DNA of 64,000 nucleotides, taken from contig CAJAIJ010000057.1 in the NCBI GenBank assembly GCA_903939845.1, positions 1-64,000 on the forward strand, written 5' to 3'. The stretch is from an uncultured Solirubrobacterales bacterium (lineage in GTDB: Bacteria; Actinomycetota; Thermoleophilia; Solirubrobacterales; 70-9). Numbering within the stretch: the first letter of the stretch is position 1; each line of letters opens with the position of its first letter. The position numbers and the translations under genes were made by a program. Positions 16,172 to 29,046 of this stretch are shown here, in pieces. The notes under the pieces were generated by a model. That model was given only the letters and a program-made list of their open reading frames with translations, did no database searches and was not told the origin of the DNA.

Positions 16172-17571
16172 GTCACACTGGGGACCTCCCGGAGGGAGCC
16201 GGGGCGAGCGGGATGAAGGGCTACTGGCCTCGGCCCTGGACCTGTGAGGACGGTGGCCCGAGGCGACTCTGCCATCCGCAAGGGCAGTCCGGGATCGGCA
16301 TCGAGCCCGGAGAGGAGCTGGAAGTCGCGACTGCACGGGATGCCTTTGCGTCGGACATGGTGATCAGGCGCGAACCCGGAGAGCTGTATGCACTCAGGCA
16401 CACGATTCCGGCCGGCGATCCCCTGGCGGGGGATGTCGAGGGTTGGGTCGAGCGCCTGGATCCCGAGACGCTCGAGCCTACGGTCTCATCGCCACGCTAC
16501 CCGTCCGGCAGGTATTGGCCGGGGGGTATCGCGGCACACTCCAACGGTGACCTCTACATGGTCTTCGGCACCGGAGCCCATCGCTTCACGCCGGATCTGG
16601 AACCGGTCGTATCCCGAACCCTCCCGATCCAGCGCCCCTATAACTCGTTCGTGATTCTCGACACGGGCCACCTGGTGACCAAGGACTGCGACGCTCCGCG
16701 TGGACTCGCCAACTCGACCGTCTCGGTGCTCGACCCCGAGACCCTCGACTCGGTGGTGCCCGAGTTCGAGCTGCCCGAACCGAGCATTGCCCGTCTCGCA
16801 TCGGACGGTGAGTCGGTCATCGCGGTCGGGTCTGAGACCGTCTTCCGCCTGATGATCGACCTCGATGGCGGCAGGATCGAGATCGACGAAGCCTGGCGCC
16901 CGCGCTACGGGCCGTCGCCGGGTCGTGGCTTCGGCTGGGATCCCGTGATCGCCGAGGATCACATCTTCTGGATGGACCAGGGTCGCAACTCGGTCGACTG
17001 GACCATGGTCGGCACCGGGTCTGATCCCGATCCGGTCAGGCTCTGGTGGTGCCGCAGGGAGGATCCCGAGTCGATCCGATCGGTCGAGATCAGCGGCCTC
17101 CCGTTCGGAACCGAGTCGAACCCACCGGCCTGGGATCCCGTCGGAAACGTCGTCGTCGCCTACGACGCCGGCAACGCGGTGATGAGGGCCTGGAAGCTGG
17201 AGGGCGACGACCTGGAGCCGCTGTGGATGCGCGAGGGGCTCGCCCATGCCGGACACCTGATCGTCTTCCCCGACACCCGGGAGCTCGTGGTCCAGGACTA
17301 CACCGACCTCGCCCTCAGGCGGGGTCCATTTGCCAGGAAGGCCCTCTGGCCGATGCTCCGGTGGATGGGCCGGAGCAGGGCGATGCGCCGGGCGGCACTG
17401 CCGATCGGATCGGACTCGATCGCGGTCCTCGACCTCGACACCGGTGAGGAAAAAAGCAGGGTCGAGGTTCCATCCTCGAGTCAGGCATTCCTCTTCCCCG
17501 CCCCGGGCTTCGATCGCGACCTCTATTACCTCTCGATGACCACGATCGCCCGTGTCACCGTGAAATCCTGA
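16168..17571 (+). CDS. Hypothetical protein with beta-propeller-like repeats
   Basis: A 467-residue protein without signal peptide or membrane segment. Repeating strands such as GGIAAHSNGDLYMVFGTGAH, RLASDGESVIAVGSETVFRL and WDPVGNVVVAYDAGNAVMRA suggest a six- or seven-bladed propeller. LCHPQGQSGIGIEPG near the N-terminus is unlike a known propeller family. The start GTG at 16168 overlaps the DUF1330 stop; ATG at 16213, which follows GGAGGGAG, is the alternative. The function is not recognised. Confidence 0.7.
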   Translation: MSHTGDLPEGAGASGMKGYWPRPWTCEDGGPRRLCHPQGQSGIGIEPGEELEVATARDAFASDMVIRREPGELYALRHTIPAGDPLAGDVEGWVERLDPETLEPTVSSPRYPSGRYWPGGIAAHSNGDLYMVFGTGAHRFTPDLEPVVSRTLPIQRPYNSFVILDTGHLVTKDCDAPRGLANSTVSVLDPETLDSVVPEFELPEPSIARLASDGESVIAVGSETVFRLMIDLDGGRIEIDEAWRPRYGPSPGRGFGWDPVIAEDHIFWMDQGRNSVDWTMVGTGSDPDPVRLWWCRREDPESIRSVEISGLPFGTESNPPAWDPVGNVVVAYDAGNAVMRAWKLEGDDLEPLWMREGLAHAGHLIVFPDTRELVVQDYTDLALRRGPFARKALWPMLRWMGRSRAMRRAALPIGSDSIAVLDLDTGEEKSRVEVPSSSQAFLFPAPGFDRDLYYLSMTTIARVTVKS

Positions 17572-17646
17572 GCTCGAGACTGGCCATGCCGATCAGTCCG
17601 ACCGGAAACACCTGCCCGGAAGAGGTGGTCTGCCCGTTGCCCGGAT

Positions 17647-18261
17647 CTACTGGATGAACCTGAACAGCCGCCAGTAGGAAAGGGCGAAGATCGTCGTCAT
17701 CGCGGCGGCCGACCCCAGACACCACTGGCAGGTGGTGTTCAGCTCCGTCGCCGAATAGAAGGTCAGGTACATCGAGGTGGCGAACCCGAACGTTCCGAGG
17801 AAGGCCGTCGCCAGACGACCGACGTTCCCGGGGATGAGCAGCGAGAGCAGGACGAGGGTGTAGCCGGTCATCCCGACCGTGGTCGTCCTGATTCCGAAGA
17901 AGAGCTCGGCTCCGTCTGAATACTGGGCAGCGGTGCATCCACCCGTCGAGCAACTCGGGAACTCCCCTGCTGCCCAGGTCGCACCCAGGTATATGGCGAA
18001 CGAAAGGCCGGCCAGGGCGACGAAGGCGATCGTGATCCTGAGGGCCTTCTCGGAGAGCTCCCCCGGCCTGAAGAATCGGTAGATCACCAGGCCGGTGACC
18101 GGGACCAGCGGGATCTGGGTGATCAGGATCGACCACTTGGTCGTCTCCGGCAGAAGGCTGACCAGGAACCCGAAGGCGACCAGTACGCCCACCCAGGGCA
18201 GGAAGTGACGAAGCGCTCTCACCTGCGTGATCTTAGTGAGTGCCTGCGGCCTTTCGGTCAT
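17647..18261 (-). CDS. Vitamin K epoxide reductase (VKOR) family protein
   Basis: A 204-residue membrane protein with about five hydrophobic segments. Two cysteine pairs fit VKOR: CSTGGC in the extracytoplasmic loop and the redox-active CQWC in NTTCQWCLGSA. It would reoxidise exported thiol oxidases by passing electrons to quinone. Unlike the island copy at 32098 it stands without a DsbA partner. The start is ATG 18261 (MTERPQALTK); longer frames overlap the region before typA. Confidence 0.82.
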   Translation of the reverse strand: MTERPQALTKITQVRALRHFLPWVGVLVAFGFLVSLLPETTKWSILITQIPLVPVTGLVIYRFFRPGELSEKALRITIAFVALAGLSFAIYLGATWAAGEFPSCSTGGCTAAQYSDGAELFFGIRTTTVGMTGYTLVLLSLLIPGNVGRLATAFLGTFGFATSMYLTFYSATELNTTCQWCLGSAAAMTTIFALSYWRLFRFIQ

Positions 18262-18350
18262 CTCTACCCCTCTGGCCTTCGACTCGTCCCGACCACGGCA
18301 AGGGCCATCGGCATGCCCGTCGGTCCGGTTCCCTAGTATCCCGCGCCCTC

Positions 18351-20183
18351 GTGGCCGCACGGACAGACATCCGCAACATCGCGATCGTGGCCCATGTGGA
18401 CCACGGCAAGACGACCCTCGTCGACGCGATGCTCTGGCAGTCCGGAGCCTTCCGGAAGGGACAGGACGTCGACGAGCGGGTGATGGACTCGATGGATCTC
18501 GAACGCGAAAAGGGGATCACGATCTTGGCCAAGAACACGGCCGTGAGGCACGGCGACGTCAAGCTGAACATCATCGATACCCCCGGTCACGCCGACTTCG
18601 GAGGAGAGGTCGAGAGAGGTCTGACCATGGTGGATGGCGTCCTTCTGCTGGTCGACTCCTCCGAGGGCCCGATGCCCCAGACGCGGTTCGTTCTCGGCAA
18701 GGCACTGGAGGCCGGCCTTCCGGTGATAGTCGTGATCAACAAGGTCGACCGTCCCGACGCCCGAATCGCCGAGGTGACCGACGAGATCTACGAACTCTTC
18801 ATGGACCTCGGTGCCGATGACGAACAGATCGACTTCCCGATCGTCTACTCCAATGGCCGGGACGGCTGGGCCTCGCTGACCGAGGGCGAGGAGGGCACCG
18901 ACCTGAAGCCCCTGATGGACCTGATGGTCGAACACATACCGGCCCCCGAATACGACCCGGATCACCCTCTTCAGGCCCATGTCACCAACCTCGATGCCTC
19001 GCCCTATCTCGGCAGGCTGGCCCTCTGCAGGGTGAGGCAGGGGACGATCAAGTCGGGAGCCGAGGTCGCCTGGTGCCGTGCCGACGGATCGGTCGAGAAG
19101 ACGAAGATCACCGAGCTGTTCGTGACCGAGGCACTCGAACGCGTCCCGGCCGACGAGGCCGGGCCGGGCGAGGTAATCGCGGTTGCCGGGATCCCGGAGG
19201 TCACGATCGGCGAGACCCTGGCCGACCCGGAAGACCCTCGGCCCCTGCCGGTCATCGAGGTCGATGAGCCTGCCCTGTCGATCGAGATCGGGATCAACAC
19301 CTCGCCGTTCGCCGGCCGGGAGGGCTCCAAGGTCACTGCTCGCCAGATCAAGACCCGACTCGACCAGGAGCTGCTCGGGAACGTCTCGATCCGGGTCCTC
19401 GACACCGACCGTCCGGACGCCTGGGAGGTCCAGGGACGCGGCGAGCTCCAGCTGGTCGTGCTGCTGGAGATGATGCGGCGGGAAGGCTTCGAGCTTACGG
19501 CCGGCCAGCCCCGGGTCGTGACCCGGGAGGAGAACGGCCAGATCCTGGAACCGACCGAGCGGCTGCTCGTCGACGTTCCGGAGGAGCATGTCGGCTCGAT
19601 CACCCAGCTATTGGCCGGGCGCAAGGGAAGGCTGGAGTCGATGGCTGGCCACCAGGGCGGCAGGACCCGGATGGAGTTCGTGATTCCCGCCAGAGGGCTG
19701 GTCGGGTTCCGGACCGAATTCCTGACCGAGACCCGCGGCACCGGCATCATGAACCACGTCTTCTCGGGCTGGGAGCCCTGGGTCGGCGAGATCACCACCC
19801 GAAGTACGGGTTCGCTGGTCGCCGACCGGCAGGGCAAGGCCGCGAGCTTCGCACTGTTCGGCCTCCAGGACCGCGGCGCGATGTTCATCGAACCAGGGGA
19901 CGAGGTCTACGAGGGGATGGTCGTCGGCGAGCATGCGCGGTCGAACGACCTCGATGTGAACGCGGTCAAGGAGAAACAGTTGACCAACATGCGGTCCTCG
20001 ACTTCGGACGTCCTCGTCCGACTCACCCCTCCCCGGGAGGTAACCCTCGAGTCGGCGATCGAGTTCCTGCGCGACGACGAGTGCGTCGAGGTCACGCCCG
20101 AGTCGATTCGGGTCCGCAAAGTCGAACTCGAAGCCGGAGCCCGAGCCAAGGAAGCCCGACGGGTCAAGAATCTGACCCGCTGA
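18351..20183 (+). CDS. typA: GTP-binding protein TypA/BipA
   Basis: A 610-residue ribosome-associated translational GTPase. G1 is AHVDHGKTT, the switch-I region is [13 protein letters not shown]3 is [16 protein letters not shown], and G4 is NKVDRPDA. These are followed by domain II, the EF-G III/V-like domains (FEREG-type segment [15 protein letters not shown]) and the TypA-specific C-terminal domain ([12 protein letters not shown] onward). The start is GTG 18351, giving [18 protein letters not shown], the family's usual N-terminus. It acts in stress-related ribosome assembly. Confidence 0.95.
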   Translation: MAARTDIRNIAIVAHVDHGKTTLVDAMLWQSGAFRKGQDVDERVMDSMDLEREKGITILAKNTAVRHGDVKLNIIDTPGHADFGGEVERGLTMVDGVLLLVDSSEGPMPQTRFVLGKALEAGLPVIVVINKVDRPDARIAEVTDEIYELFMDLGADDEQIDFPIVYSNGRDGWASLTEGEEGTDLKPLMDLMVEHIPAPEYDPDHPLQAHVTNLDASPYLGRLALCRVRQGTIKSGAEVAWCRADGSVEKTKITELFVTEALERVPADEAGPGEVIAVAGIPEVTIGETLADPEDPRPLPVIEVDEPALSIEIGINTSPFAGREGSKVTARQIKTRLDQELLGNVSIRVLDTDRPDAWEVQGRGELQLVVLLEMMRREGFELTAGQPRVVTREENGQILEPTERLLVDVPEEHVGSITQLLAGRKGRLESMAGHQGGRTRMEFVIPARGLVGFRTEFLTETRGTGIMNHVFSGWEPWVGEITTRSTGSLVADRQGKAASFALFGLQDRGAMFIEPGDEVYEGMVVGEHARSNDLDVNAVKEKQLTNMRSSTSDVLVRLTPPREVTLESAIEFLRDDECVEVTPESIRVRKVELEAGARAKEARRVKNLTR

Positions 20184-20232
20184 CCATCCCCCGCTCGCCC
20201 GGCCCGGTCCGATCCGGTCCGGGGAACCGAGA

Positions 20233-20247
20233 CTTGATCGATTCAAG
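20233..20247. promoter_or_regulatory. Candidate FurA operator upstream of furA-katG
   Basis: CTTGA-TCGAT-TCAAG is a perfect 5-bp inverted repeat with 5-bp spacer, 22 bases before the GTG of the Fur-family gene. Mycobacterial furA is autoregulated from an AT-rich site just upstream of its start, so this palindrome is the likely equivalent. Confidence 0.55.
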
Positions 20248-20268
20248 AAAAGCGGTAGTGTCGATTCG

Positions 20269-22972
<2,704 letters not shown>

Positions 22973-23000
22973 CGTCGATCCAGGGAATCTGGGAAAAGAG

Positions 23001-23027
23001 GCCCCGGTCGGAGAGATCGACCGGGGC
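23001..23027. terminator. Strong hairpin terminator after katG
   Basis: GCCCCGGTCG (23001-23010) pairs with CGACCGGGGC (23018-23027) around a 7-base loop, followed by TTCTCTCGT. It lies between the convergent katG and phosphatase genes and can serve both. Confidence 0.8.
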
Positions 23028-23053
23028 TTCTCTCGTCCTGGGGACCGGAAGAC

Positions 23054-23641
23054 TCAGGGAATCCGGGCGGTCTCGTTCCAGTGGGTGATGACCGGGCGGT
23101 CGTGCTCGAACCCGAGGATGCAGATAGCGGCCGTACCGAGGTTCAGCTTCACCCCGTCCTCCGCAGGCAGGCCAACCCACCGGGCTCCGACCACCCTGAG
23201 TACGTGGCCGTGGGCCACGAAGAGCCTGTTGCCCCGGCCCTGGCGGGCTGCATCGACCAGAGGGTCGACCCTGGCACCCACTTCGGCTGCCGTCTCCCCT
23301 CCGGGGCACCCGTCATCGAAGAGCGACCAATCCCGACTGGTCTCCTGGATCTCGACCGTGGTCAGGCCTTCGTACTCGCCGTAGTCCCACTCCATCAGCG
23401 CTTCGTCGGTCACGGCACCTTCACCGAAGCCGGCCAGCTCGCAGGTCTCGACCGCCCTGCCGAGAGGACTGGTCACCACATGATCGAAAGCCATGCCGGC
23501 CAACCGTTCTCCTGCCGCCCTGGCCTCCTGCCTCCCGGCCTCGGTCAGGGAGATGTCGGTCCGGCCGGTGTGCTGACGACTGATCGTCCACTCGGTCTCG
23601 CCGTGGCGAAGCAGGACCAGGTAGCGGTCGGTGGATCTCAC
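23054..23641 (-). CDS. Histidine phosphatase superfamily protein
   Basis: A 195-residue protein. The phosphoacceptor motif LLRHGETEW is at the N-terminus, the second catalytic His is in LFVAHGHVLRVVGARW, and the Glu of EWDYGEYEGL matches the acid catalyst. It is of the phosphoglycerate-mutase-like/broad phosphatase type. GTG 23641 with GGAGG five bases upstream gives VRSTDRYLVLLRHGE; a start 36 bases earlier is also open. The substrate is not inferable. Confidence 0.87.
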   Translation of the reverse strand: MRSTDRYLVLLRHGETEWTISRQHTGRTDISLTEAGRQEARAAGERLAGMAFDHVVTSPLGRAVETCELAGFGEGAVTDEALMEWDYGEYEGLTTVEIQETSRDWSLFDDGCPGGETAAEVGARVDPLVDAARQGRGNRLFVAHGHVLRVVGARWVGLPAEDGVKLNLGTAAICILGFEHDRPVITHWNETARIP

Positions 23642-23770
23642 GCCTCCGAACCCTAGATGAACCCGACCGGGAAACATGCGGGGAGTTCCGGTTTCTGGAT
23701 CACGCCAGCTCCCTGTAGATTTCCGGATATCCGTTACGGGATCGACCCGCTCGGAATAGGGAGGGCGGAG

Positions 23771-25381
23771 ATGACGCAGGGGCGAGCGACAGGTATTCGG
23801 ATCTCGATCGGGTTGCTGTTCATGCTCGGGGCCATCGGTTTGCTCGTAGGCCTCGCCGGCCCTGCCCAGGCCGCCAAGAAACAGCGCCTGGGTGAGTTCA
23901 GGTGGGTTCCTGCGCCCGGGGTGATTCCAAAGCTGCCGAGCTTGAGGGTCGGCAGGATCGAGCTCCCGCAGGACTACTCCAGGCCGAACGGCAGAACTAT
24001 CTCCCTCGCCGCGGCGAAGGTGCCGGCAACCGGGGTCAAGAGGGGAACGCTCTTCTTCAACCCCGGGGGGCCCGGGGAATCCGGAGTTGAGGCGATCGCC
24101 GCAGCCTCTGATCTACCGGCTCCGGTCAGGCGTCACTTCGACTTCATCTCGTGGGATCCCCGGGGGATCGGCCTGTCCAGGCCTTCGATCCGGGGCTGCA
24201 GGGCAAGCGCTTCGGGGCTCGGCAGCCTCCTTCCCGCAACCGGCCTTCCAACCAGGTCCGAGTGGCTCTCGACCCTCCCGCTGGCACGCAGGGAAGCGAG
24301 AAAACTCCCACGCCAATGCCTTTCGAGGAATCTCGGGATCGCCCGACACATGGGCACCAACAACGTCGTCCGCGACCTGGACAGGATGCGACGGGCGGTC
24401 GGAGACGGGAGGCTGACCTTCTGGGGCGCGAGTTACGGATCCCGGATCGGGTACGTCTACGCGCTCCGCTACCCGGGGAGACTCCGGGCGATCCTGCTCG
24501 ACGGGAGTATCGACCCACGGCGGGGATACAGGGCGTTCGCCCGGGGCAGGACCCAGGCGACCGATCGGGCGCTCGAGGCCATGGCAAAGCCACGGGTGAG
24601 ACCGGCCTTCGCCGCCGAGATCCTCGCAACGAGGGACGACCTGAGACTCAACGGACCGATTACCCAGTCCGATGGCAGCAGTCTCACCCAGTGGGTCTTC
24701 GAGTCTTTCGTTGGGCAGAACACGATCGCCCAGGCCCAGTGGACCAGGATTCAGGCGATTATCGACGCGGTCAAGCAGATCCGAGAGGGAGGGAGCTCGC
24801 GCAATCGCGCCCTCGAAACCATCCGGGAGGCGGTCGAGGAGGTGGAAGAACAGGGACCCTTCAATCCGGAGATAGGGAACGGCGGGGCCGGTGACGCCGC
24901 AGCAAACACGAACCTGGCCAACCGGATCGTCAACCACCTCGACTACGCCGACGGCAGTATCCCGAGCGGGGTGGCCCGGAGGACCCTCCTCAACAACGTG
25001 AGGAACTACCCCTTCTTCGCCTTGAACACGGTATTCACCATGAATGCCTCGGTCGGCCTCACCTCCCTTAAGCCCGATCCCGTGCCGCTGGCAAGCGCGC
25101 CGAGGTTCGCACGGATCGCCCGGAGGGCTCAGAACGTGCTGATCTCCGGCTCGACCGGCGACGGGGCGACTCCTGCTCCCTGGACGGCCCAGATGGCCGC
25201 CTCCTTCCCCCGCGCCGGCCTGGTCCGGTTCGACGGCTGGCAGCACGTCAACTGGACCGCGGTCGAGTCGCCCTGCGTCAACGCCCCGATCACCAGGTTC
25301 ATCATGACCGGGAGGAAACCGAACCCGCTTCGGCCGCCTCTCTGCCCGTTCGCACCGCCCGGCCCGCCGGCGGTCCCCTAG
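23771..25381 (+). CDS. Secreted alpha/beta-hydrolase peptidase (tripeptidyl aminopeptidase-like)
   Basis: A 536-residue protein with a signal peptide (residues 1-36, cleavage after GPAQA). The catalytic triad is readable: Ser in GASYGSRIGYVYA, Asp in ISGSTGDGATPAPWTAQ and His in GWQHVNWTA. The oxyanion segment is FFNPGGPGESGVEAIA. The layout with a C-terminal TAP-like domain matches Streptomyces SlpD/E and tripeptidyl aminopeptidases. The chosen ATG follows GGGAGGGCGGAG. It probably trims peptides outside the cell. Confidence 0.87.
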   Translation: MTQGRATGIRISIGLLFMLGAIGLLVGLAGPAQAAKKQRLGEFRWVPAPGVIPKLPSLRVGRIELPQDYSRPNGRTISLAAAKVPATGVKRGTLFFNPGGPGESGVEAIAAASDLPAPVRRHFDFISWDPRGIGLSRPSIRGCRASASGLGSLLPATGLPTRSEWLSTLPLARREARKLPRQCLSRNLGIARHMGTNNVVRDLDRMRRAVGDGRLTFWGASYGSRIGYVYALRYPGRLRAILLDGSIDPRRGYRAFARGRTQATDRALEAMAKPRVRPAFAAEILATRDDLRLNGPITQSDGSSLTQWVFESFVGQNTIAQAQWTRIQAIIDAVKQIREGGSSRNRALETIREAVEEVEEQGPFNPEIGNGGAGDAAANTNLANRIVNHLDYADGSIPSGVARRTLLNNVRNYPFFALNTVFTMNASVGLTSLKPDPVPLASAPRFARIARRAQNVLISGSTGDGATPAPWTAQMAASFPRAGLVRFDGWQHVNWTAVESPCVNAPITRFIMTGRKPNPLRPPLCPFAPPGPPAVP

Positions 25382-25403
25382 ACCAGCGCGCGGCAGGGGC
25401 CGG

Positions 25404-25784
25404 CTAGAAGCCCGGCCCGAGAACCGCCGCCCAGACCAGTGCGACCGAGATGGCGAGGAAAGAGACGATCGAGATCGCCCGATAAAGGAAGTTGCTTTCA
25501 GCGGTCTTCGAAAAGGCGAGGGGTACGAAGAGCAGGGGATTCACGAAGGTCCCGAAGGCGAGCAGCCAGGCGGCCGACTCAGGGAAGTCCGGGAGCACCA
25601 CGCCGACCGCGATCGCGATCAGGCCCATCATGATGTAGTCGAGGTGGACCTGGAGGATCCGGTGAGGCTGGACAATCCCGATCCGCTGGATCCACTCAGG
25701 TTTCTCGGACCGGATCACGACCGCCCAGCCGAGGAGCGCTGCGATCGCCAGCTCGATCAGCCCGATCTGGATGAGGAGGTTCAT
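25404..25784 (-). CDS. Small integral membrane protein
   Basis: A 126-residue protein with four hydrophobic segments. The pattern IGIVQPHRILQVHLDYIMMG before the second segment vaguely recalls the styrene-oxide isomerase/hydroxylaminobenzene mutase membrane family, whose members have four helices and a conserved His at this place. That is only a resemblance. The gene stands alone, convergent with the peptidase and divergent from the enolase-superfamily gene. Confidence 0.65.
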   Translation of the reverse strand: MNLLIQIGLIELAIAALLGWAVVIRSEKPEWIQRIGIVQPHRILQVHLDYIMMGLIAIAVGVVLPDFPESAAWLLAFGTFVNPLLFVPLAFSKTAESNFLYRAISIVSFLAISVALVWAAVLGPGF

Positions 25785-25932
25785 TCGGGGCTGGACGAAC
25801 GTCGGTCGAAAGTCAGGCCCGATCCAGACCCGAGTTCCACTTCCGAGTTGTCAGTCGTTTCGGACATCTCCCTGATTCGATCCTATGTGAAGCAGAGAAG
25901 ACACCGGGCAGGGGGGCGGGTAACCTCACCTG

Positions 25933-27009
25933 ATGACCGAGAACTACTACGACCTGATCGCCGGACTCCCACTGGAGATCGAAGGTCACCAGCTCGAGGG
26001 CCTCAGGTTCGAACGTGCCAGTGGTGACTTCGAACGCCTTAGCACCGTCATCCGGCTGACCGGCGCCGGGAAGGAAGGCGTTGGTGAGGACGTCACCTAT
26101 GGAACCGAGGAACAGATCGCCTTCCGCGAGACCGGCGAAGCCCTGGACCTTTCCGGACAGTTCACGATCGAATCCTTCTCCGCTCTCCTCGACGGGCTGG
26201 AGCTCTTCCCTGCAGTGCCGTCATCTGAGGCTTACCGCTCGTATCGTCGCTGGGCCCTGGAGAGTGCTGCACTCGACCTCGCGCTCCGGCAGGCCGGTGA
26301 GTCGCTCCACGGACTCCTCGGTATCGAGCCCCACCCGGTCACCTTCGTCATCTCGATGAGGCTGGAGTCGTCCGGGGAAGGAGATTCGCCTGAGTTCGAT
26401 TCCTTCCTGGCCCGGCTCTCGGCCCACCCTGGCAGCAAATTCAAGCTCGACCCGACCAACGACTGGACCGATGAGTTGATCGAAAGACTGGCTTCCTCAG
26501 GCGCCGTCGATTCCCTCGACCTCAAGGGGCATTACTCGGGGACAGTGGTCGACGTCGAGACCGACCCGGACCTCTACCGACGTCTGATCGAAGCCTTTCC
26601 CGATGCCTGGCTGGAAGACCCGGACGTAAACGAGGCGACCCGTCCGATCCTCGACCCGGTCTCCGAGCGGATCACCTGGGACGCGCCCATCCACTCGGTC
26701 GCAGACATCGAGGCAGCGCCCTGGAAGCCGCGGATGGTCAACATCAAGCCATCTCGGTTCGGCACCCTGAAGGAACTCTTCTCCGCCTATGCGTTCTGCG
26801 CGCGGGAGGGAATCGCGGCCTACGGCGGCGGCCAGTGGGAGCTCGGCCCCGGACGGGGTCAGATCCAGTACCTCGCGTCGCTGTTTCACCCCGACACGCC
26901 GAACGACACCGCCCCGTCCGGATACAACACCGATCCGCTCGACCCGAACCTGCCGTCGAGCCCCCTGAAACCCGATCCTGCCTCCCTCGGCTTTCGCTGG
27001 GGCGAGTGA
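25933..27009 (+). CDS. Enolase-superfamily protein (muconate lactonizing/OSBS-like)
   Basis: A 358-residue protein with the enolase-superfamily barrel layout. The expected catalytic positions are present in order: Lys-x-Lys in SKFKLDPTNDW, metal ligands Asp in DSLDLKGHY, Glu in WLEDPDV and Asp in TWDAPIHS, and the last Lys in VNIKPSRFGTL. The N-terminal capping domain is residues 1-110. The C-terminus is unusual, ending in a Pro/Asp-rich tail. No pathway neighbours are nearby, so the substrate is unknown. Confidence 0.8.
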   Translation: MTENYYDLIAGLPLEIEGHQLEGLRFERASGDFERLSTVIRLTGAGKEGVGEDVTYGTEEQIAFRETGEALDLSGQFTIESFSALLDGLELFPAVPSSEAYRSYRRWALESAALDLALRQAGESLHGLLGIEPHPVTFVISMRLESSGEGDSPEFDSFLARLSAHPGSKFKLDPTNDWTDELIERLASSGAVDSLDLKGHYSGTVVDVETDPDLYRRLIEAFPDAWLEDPDVNEATRPILDPVSERITWDAPIHSVADIEAAPWKPRMVNIKPSRFGTLKELFSAYAFCAREGIAAYGGGQWELGPGRGQIQYLASLFHPDTPNDTAPSGYNTDPLDPNLPSSPLKPDPASLGFRWGE

Positions 27010-27276
27010 CGAAGGGCCGTTCGTCGTAGACCGACTGAGCGCGGACCAACTCGTTTCTCGGTCGTCCCGGACTTGGACCCGGGGACAGGCTCGCGCCGAC
27101 AGAGAGGAGGGTCGAAGTAGCCACCGGCGCCGCAACGGGCTCCCTTGCTTACCGCACCCACCAATGCCAAAAGGCCGGACCCTGCTCCCGTAATTCCATG
27201 AACTGAGTGGACACCGCGTGCGACCCCGGCTAGTCTGAGAGAGGTCTTATCGGCCACATGGCCGCGAGAGGGAGGG

Positions 27277-28953
27277 ATGAGAGTGGACGAGATTCGACGC
27301 ACGGCAGGGCCCGTTCGGCTACTGATGGTCGGCCTGGTCGCCTTCCTTTGCCTCGCGGTGATCTCCGGCATGCAGGCCACAGGGGCAGATGCCGCCAATT
27401 CCGGAAAGGCCCGGCCGAACATCGTCTTCATCATGTCCGACGATCAGCGGACCGATGACATGAAGTGGATGCCGAAGACCGAGAGACTGCTCGGCGAGGT
27501 CGGCACTACCTTCACCCGTTTACTCGCACCCTTCCCGCTGTGCTGCCCGGCCCGGATGAGCGTGATGACGGGCCAGTATCCGCACAACCACGGGGTGGAC
27601 GGAAACTTCCCCCCGGAGGGCTATTACGGCCTGAGCAGGAAGGCCCAGCTCAACACCCTTCCGGTCTGGCTCCAGCGCGCCGGCTACCGGACTTCGCACA
27701 TCGGCAAGTATCTGAATGGCTACGGGGTTCTCAAACCCAGCGAGATCCCACCGGGCTGGACGGACTGGCACGGCACGATCGACCAGACCTCATACGACAT
27801 GTTCAACTACTGGGTGAACGACAACGGGACCGTCACCAAGTACGGCAGTGACCCGTGGAACGAAGCCGTCATGACGGTCTCCCGCAAGGTCGCAAATCAG
27901 GAGGTCACTGACTACAACGACCTCAAGTTCTCCATCCTCCAGAACCTGATCGTCCCGTTTCGGGGAGAGAACTCGATCTTCGGCGAGACCGATCCCGATG
28001 ATCACCAGGTAGATCAAATGGCCAACCGGGCAGTCCAGTTCGTGCGGCGGTCGGCACCGAAGGGGGCTCCTTTCTTCCTCCAGTTCGCCCCGCCCGCACC
28101 CCACCGCGAGGACCTGCCCGAGAGCGCCGGCTACCGGGGAATCAACCCCCGGGTCCCGGAGCGCTACCAGCAGGCGGTCGAGCAGCTCGAGTTCCCGGCC
28201 GAGGACGAACTGCCTTCGTTCGACGAAGCCGACATCTCCGACAAGCCCGGACTGCTCGCGGACTTCGCCCCGCTCGCCGATCAGGTGAACGCCCCACCGC
28301 TATCCGGCCTGGCACAGCTCGAGAACTACCGACGTGGCCGGATCGGCAACCTCTGGGCACTCGACGACGCCGTGGCCCGGCTCGTAGCGGAGATCAGGGA
28401 CGCGGGCGAACTCGGGAACACGATCTTCATCTTCCACTCCGACAACGGCTGGATGATGGGCGAGCACCGGATCGTCGGCGACAAGTACGTCCCTTATGAG
28501 GAGTCGCTCCTGGTCCCGACCATCATCAGGGGTCCGGGCTGGCCGTCCGGAAGAGAGGTCTCACACCTGACCTCCAACATCGATCTGGCCCGCACGATCC
28601 TGCGGGCGGCCCGGGTCAAGGCCGGACGCACTCAGGACGGCATCGACCTCCGCCGGCTGACCGAGGGTAAATCGAAGAAGAGAAAGGCCATCCTGATCGA
28701 GGCGACGAGGTCGCTGTTCGTCCTCCCCGGCTTCCCCTACCAGTGGGATGTTCCCTATCACGGCGTCCGCACCGACCGGTTCAAGTACGTCAAATGGAGC
28801 AATGGCGGCGAGGAGCTCTACGACCTGGCGAACGACCCCTATGAGATGAAGAACCTCGCCTCGGACCCGACCTGGTCGGCGACCAGGGCCCGCCTGCTCT
28901 CGCTGGCCAACCGCCTGAAGAGCTGCAAGGGCGAAGCCTGCGTTTCCAGGTGA
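27277..28953 (+). CDS. Secreted Cys-type sulfatase
   Basis: A 558-residue protein with a signal peptide (about residues 1-39). Metal ligands appear in PNIVFIMSDDQRTDD, and the formylglycine motif is C-C-P-A-R at residues 89-93, followed by MSVMTGQ, so this is a Cys-type sulfatase needing a formylglycine-generating enzyme. HSDNGWMMGEHRI supplies the distal Asp-Asn metal site, and WRTDRFKYV-type sequence is near the end. The ATG follows GGGAGGG. It probably hydrolyses a sulfate ester outside the cell. Confidence 0.9.
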   Translation: MRVDEIRRTAGPVRLLMVGLVAFLCLAVISGMQATGADAANSGKARPNIVFIMSDDQRTDDMKWMPKTERLLGEVGTTFTRLLAPFPLCCPARMSVMTGQYPHNHGVDGNFPPEGYYGLSRKAQLNTLPVWLQRAGYRTSHIGKYLNGYGVLKPSEIPPGWTDWHGTIDQTSYDMFNYWVNDNGTVTKYGSDPWNEAVMTVSRKVANQEVTDYNDLKFSILQNLIVPFRGENSIFGETDPDDHQVDQMANRAVQFVRRSAPKGAPFFLQFAPPAPHREDLPESAGYRGINPRVPERYQQAVEQLEFPAEDELPSFDEADISDKPGLLADFAPLADQVNAPPLSGLAQLENYRRGRIGNLWALDDAVARLVAEIRDAGELGNTIFIFHSDNGWMMGEHRIVGDKYVPYEESLLVPTIIRGPGWPSGREVSHLTSNIDLARTILRAARVKAGRTQDGIDLRRLTEGKSKKRKAILIEATRSLFVLPGFPYQWDVPYHGVRTDRFKYVKWSNGGEELYDLANDPYEMKNLASDPTWSATRARLLSLANRLKSCKGEACVSR

Positions 28954-29046
28954 GCTGAATAGCGGGGCCCGATCGGCCACTCGGGGTGCCCTGCTGGTGA
29001 TCCGAACCAACCGCTGGAAGACCGACCGCGCCCCTCGACCCGGTCG

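Noticed and set aside
26497-27135. Long reverse frame opposite the enolase-superfamily gene
   Set aside because: It is a shadow frame in high-GC DNA; the forward frame has the catalytic motifs.
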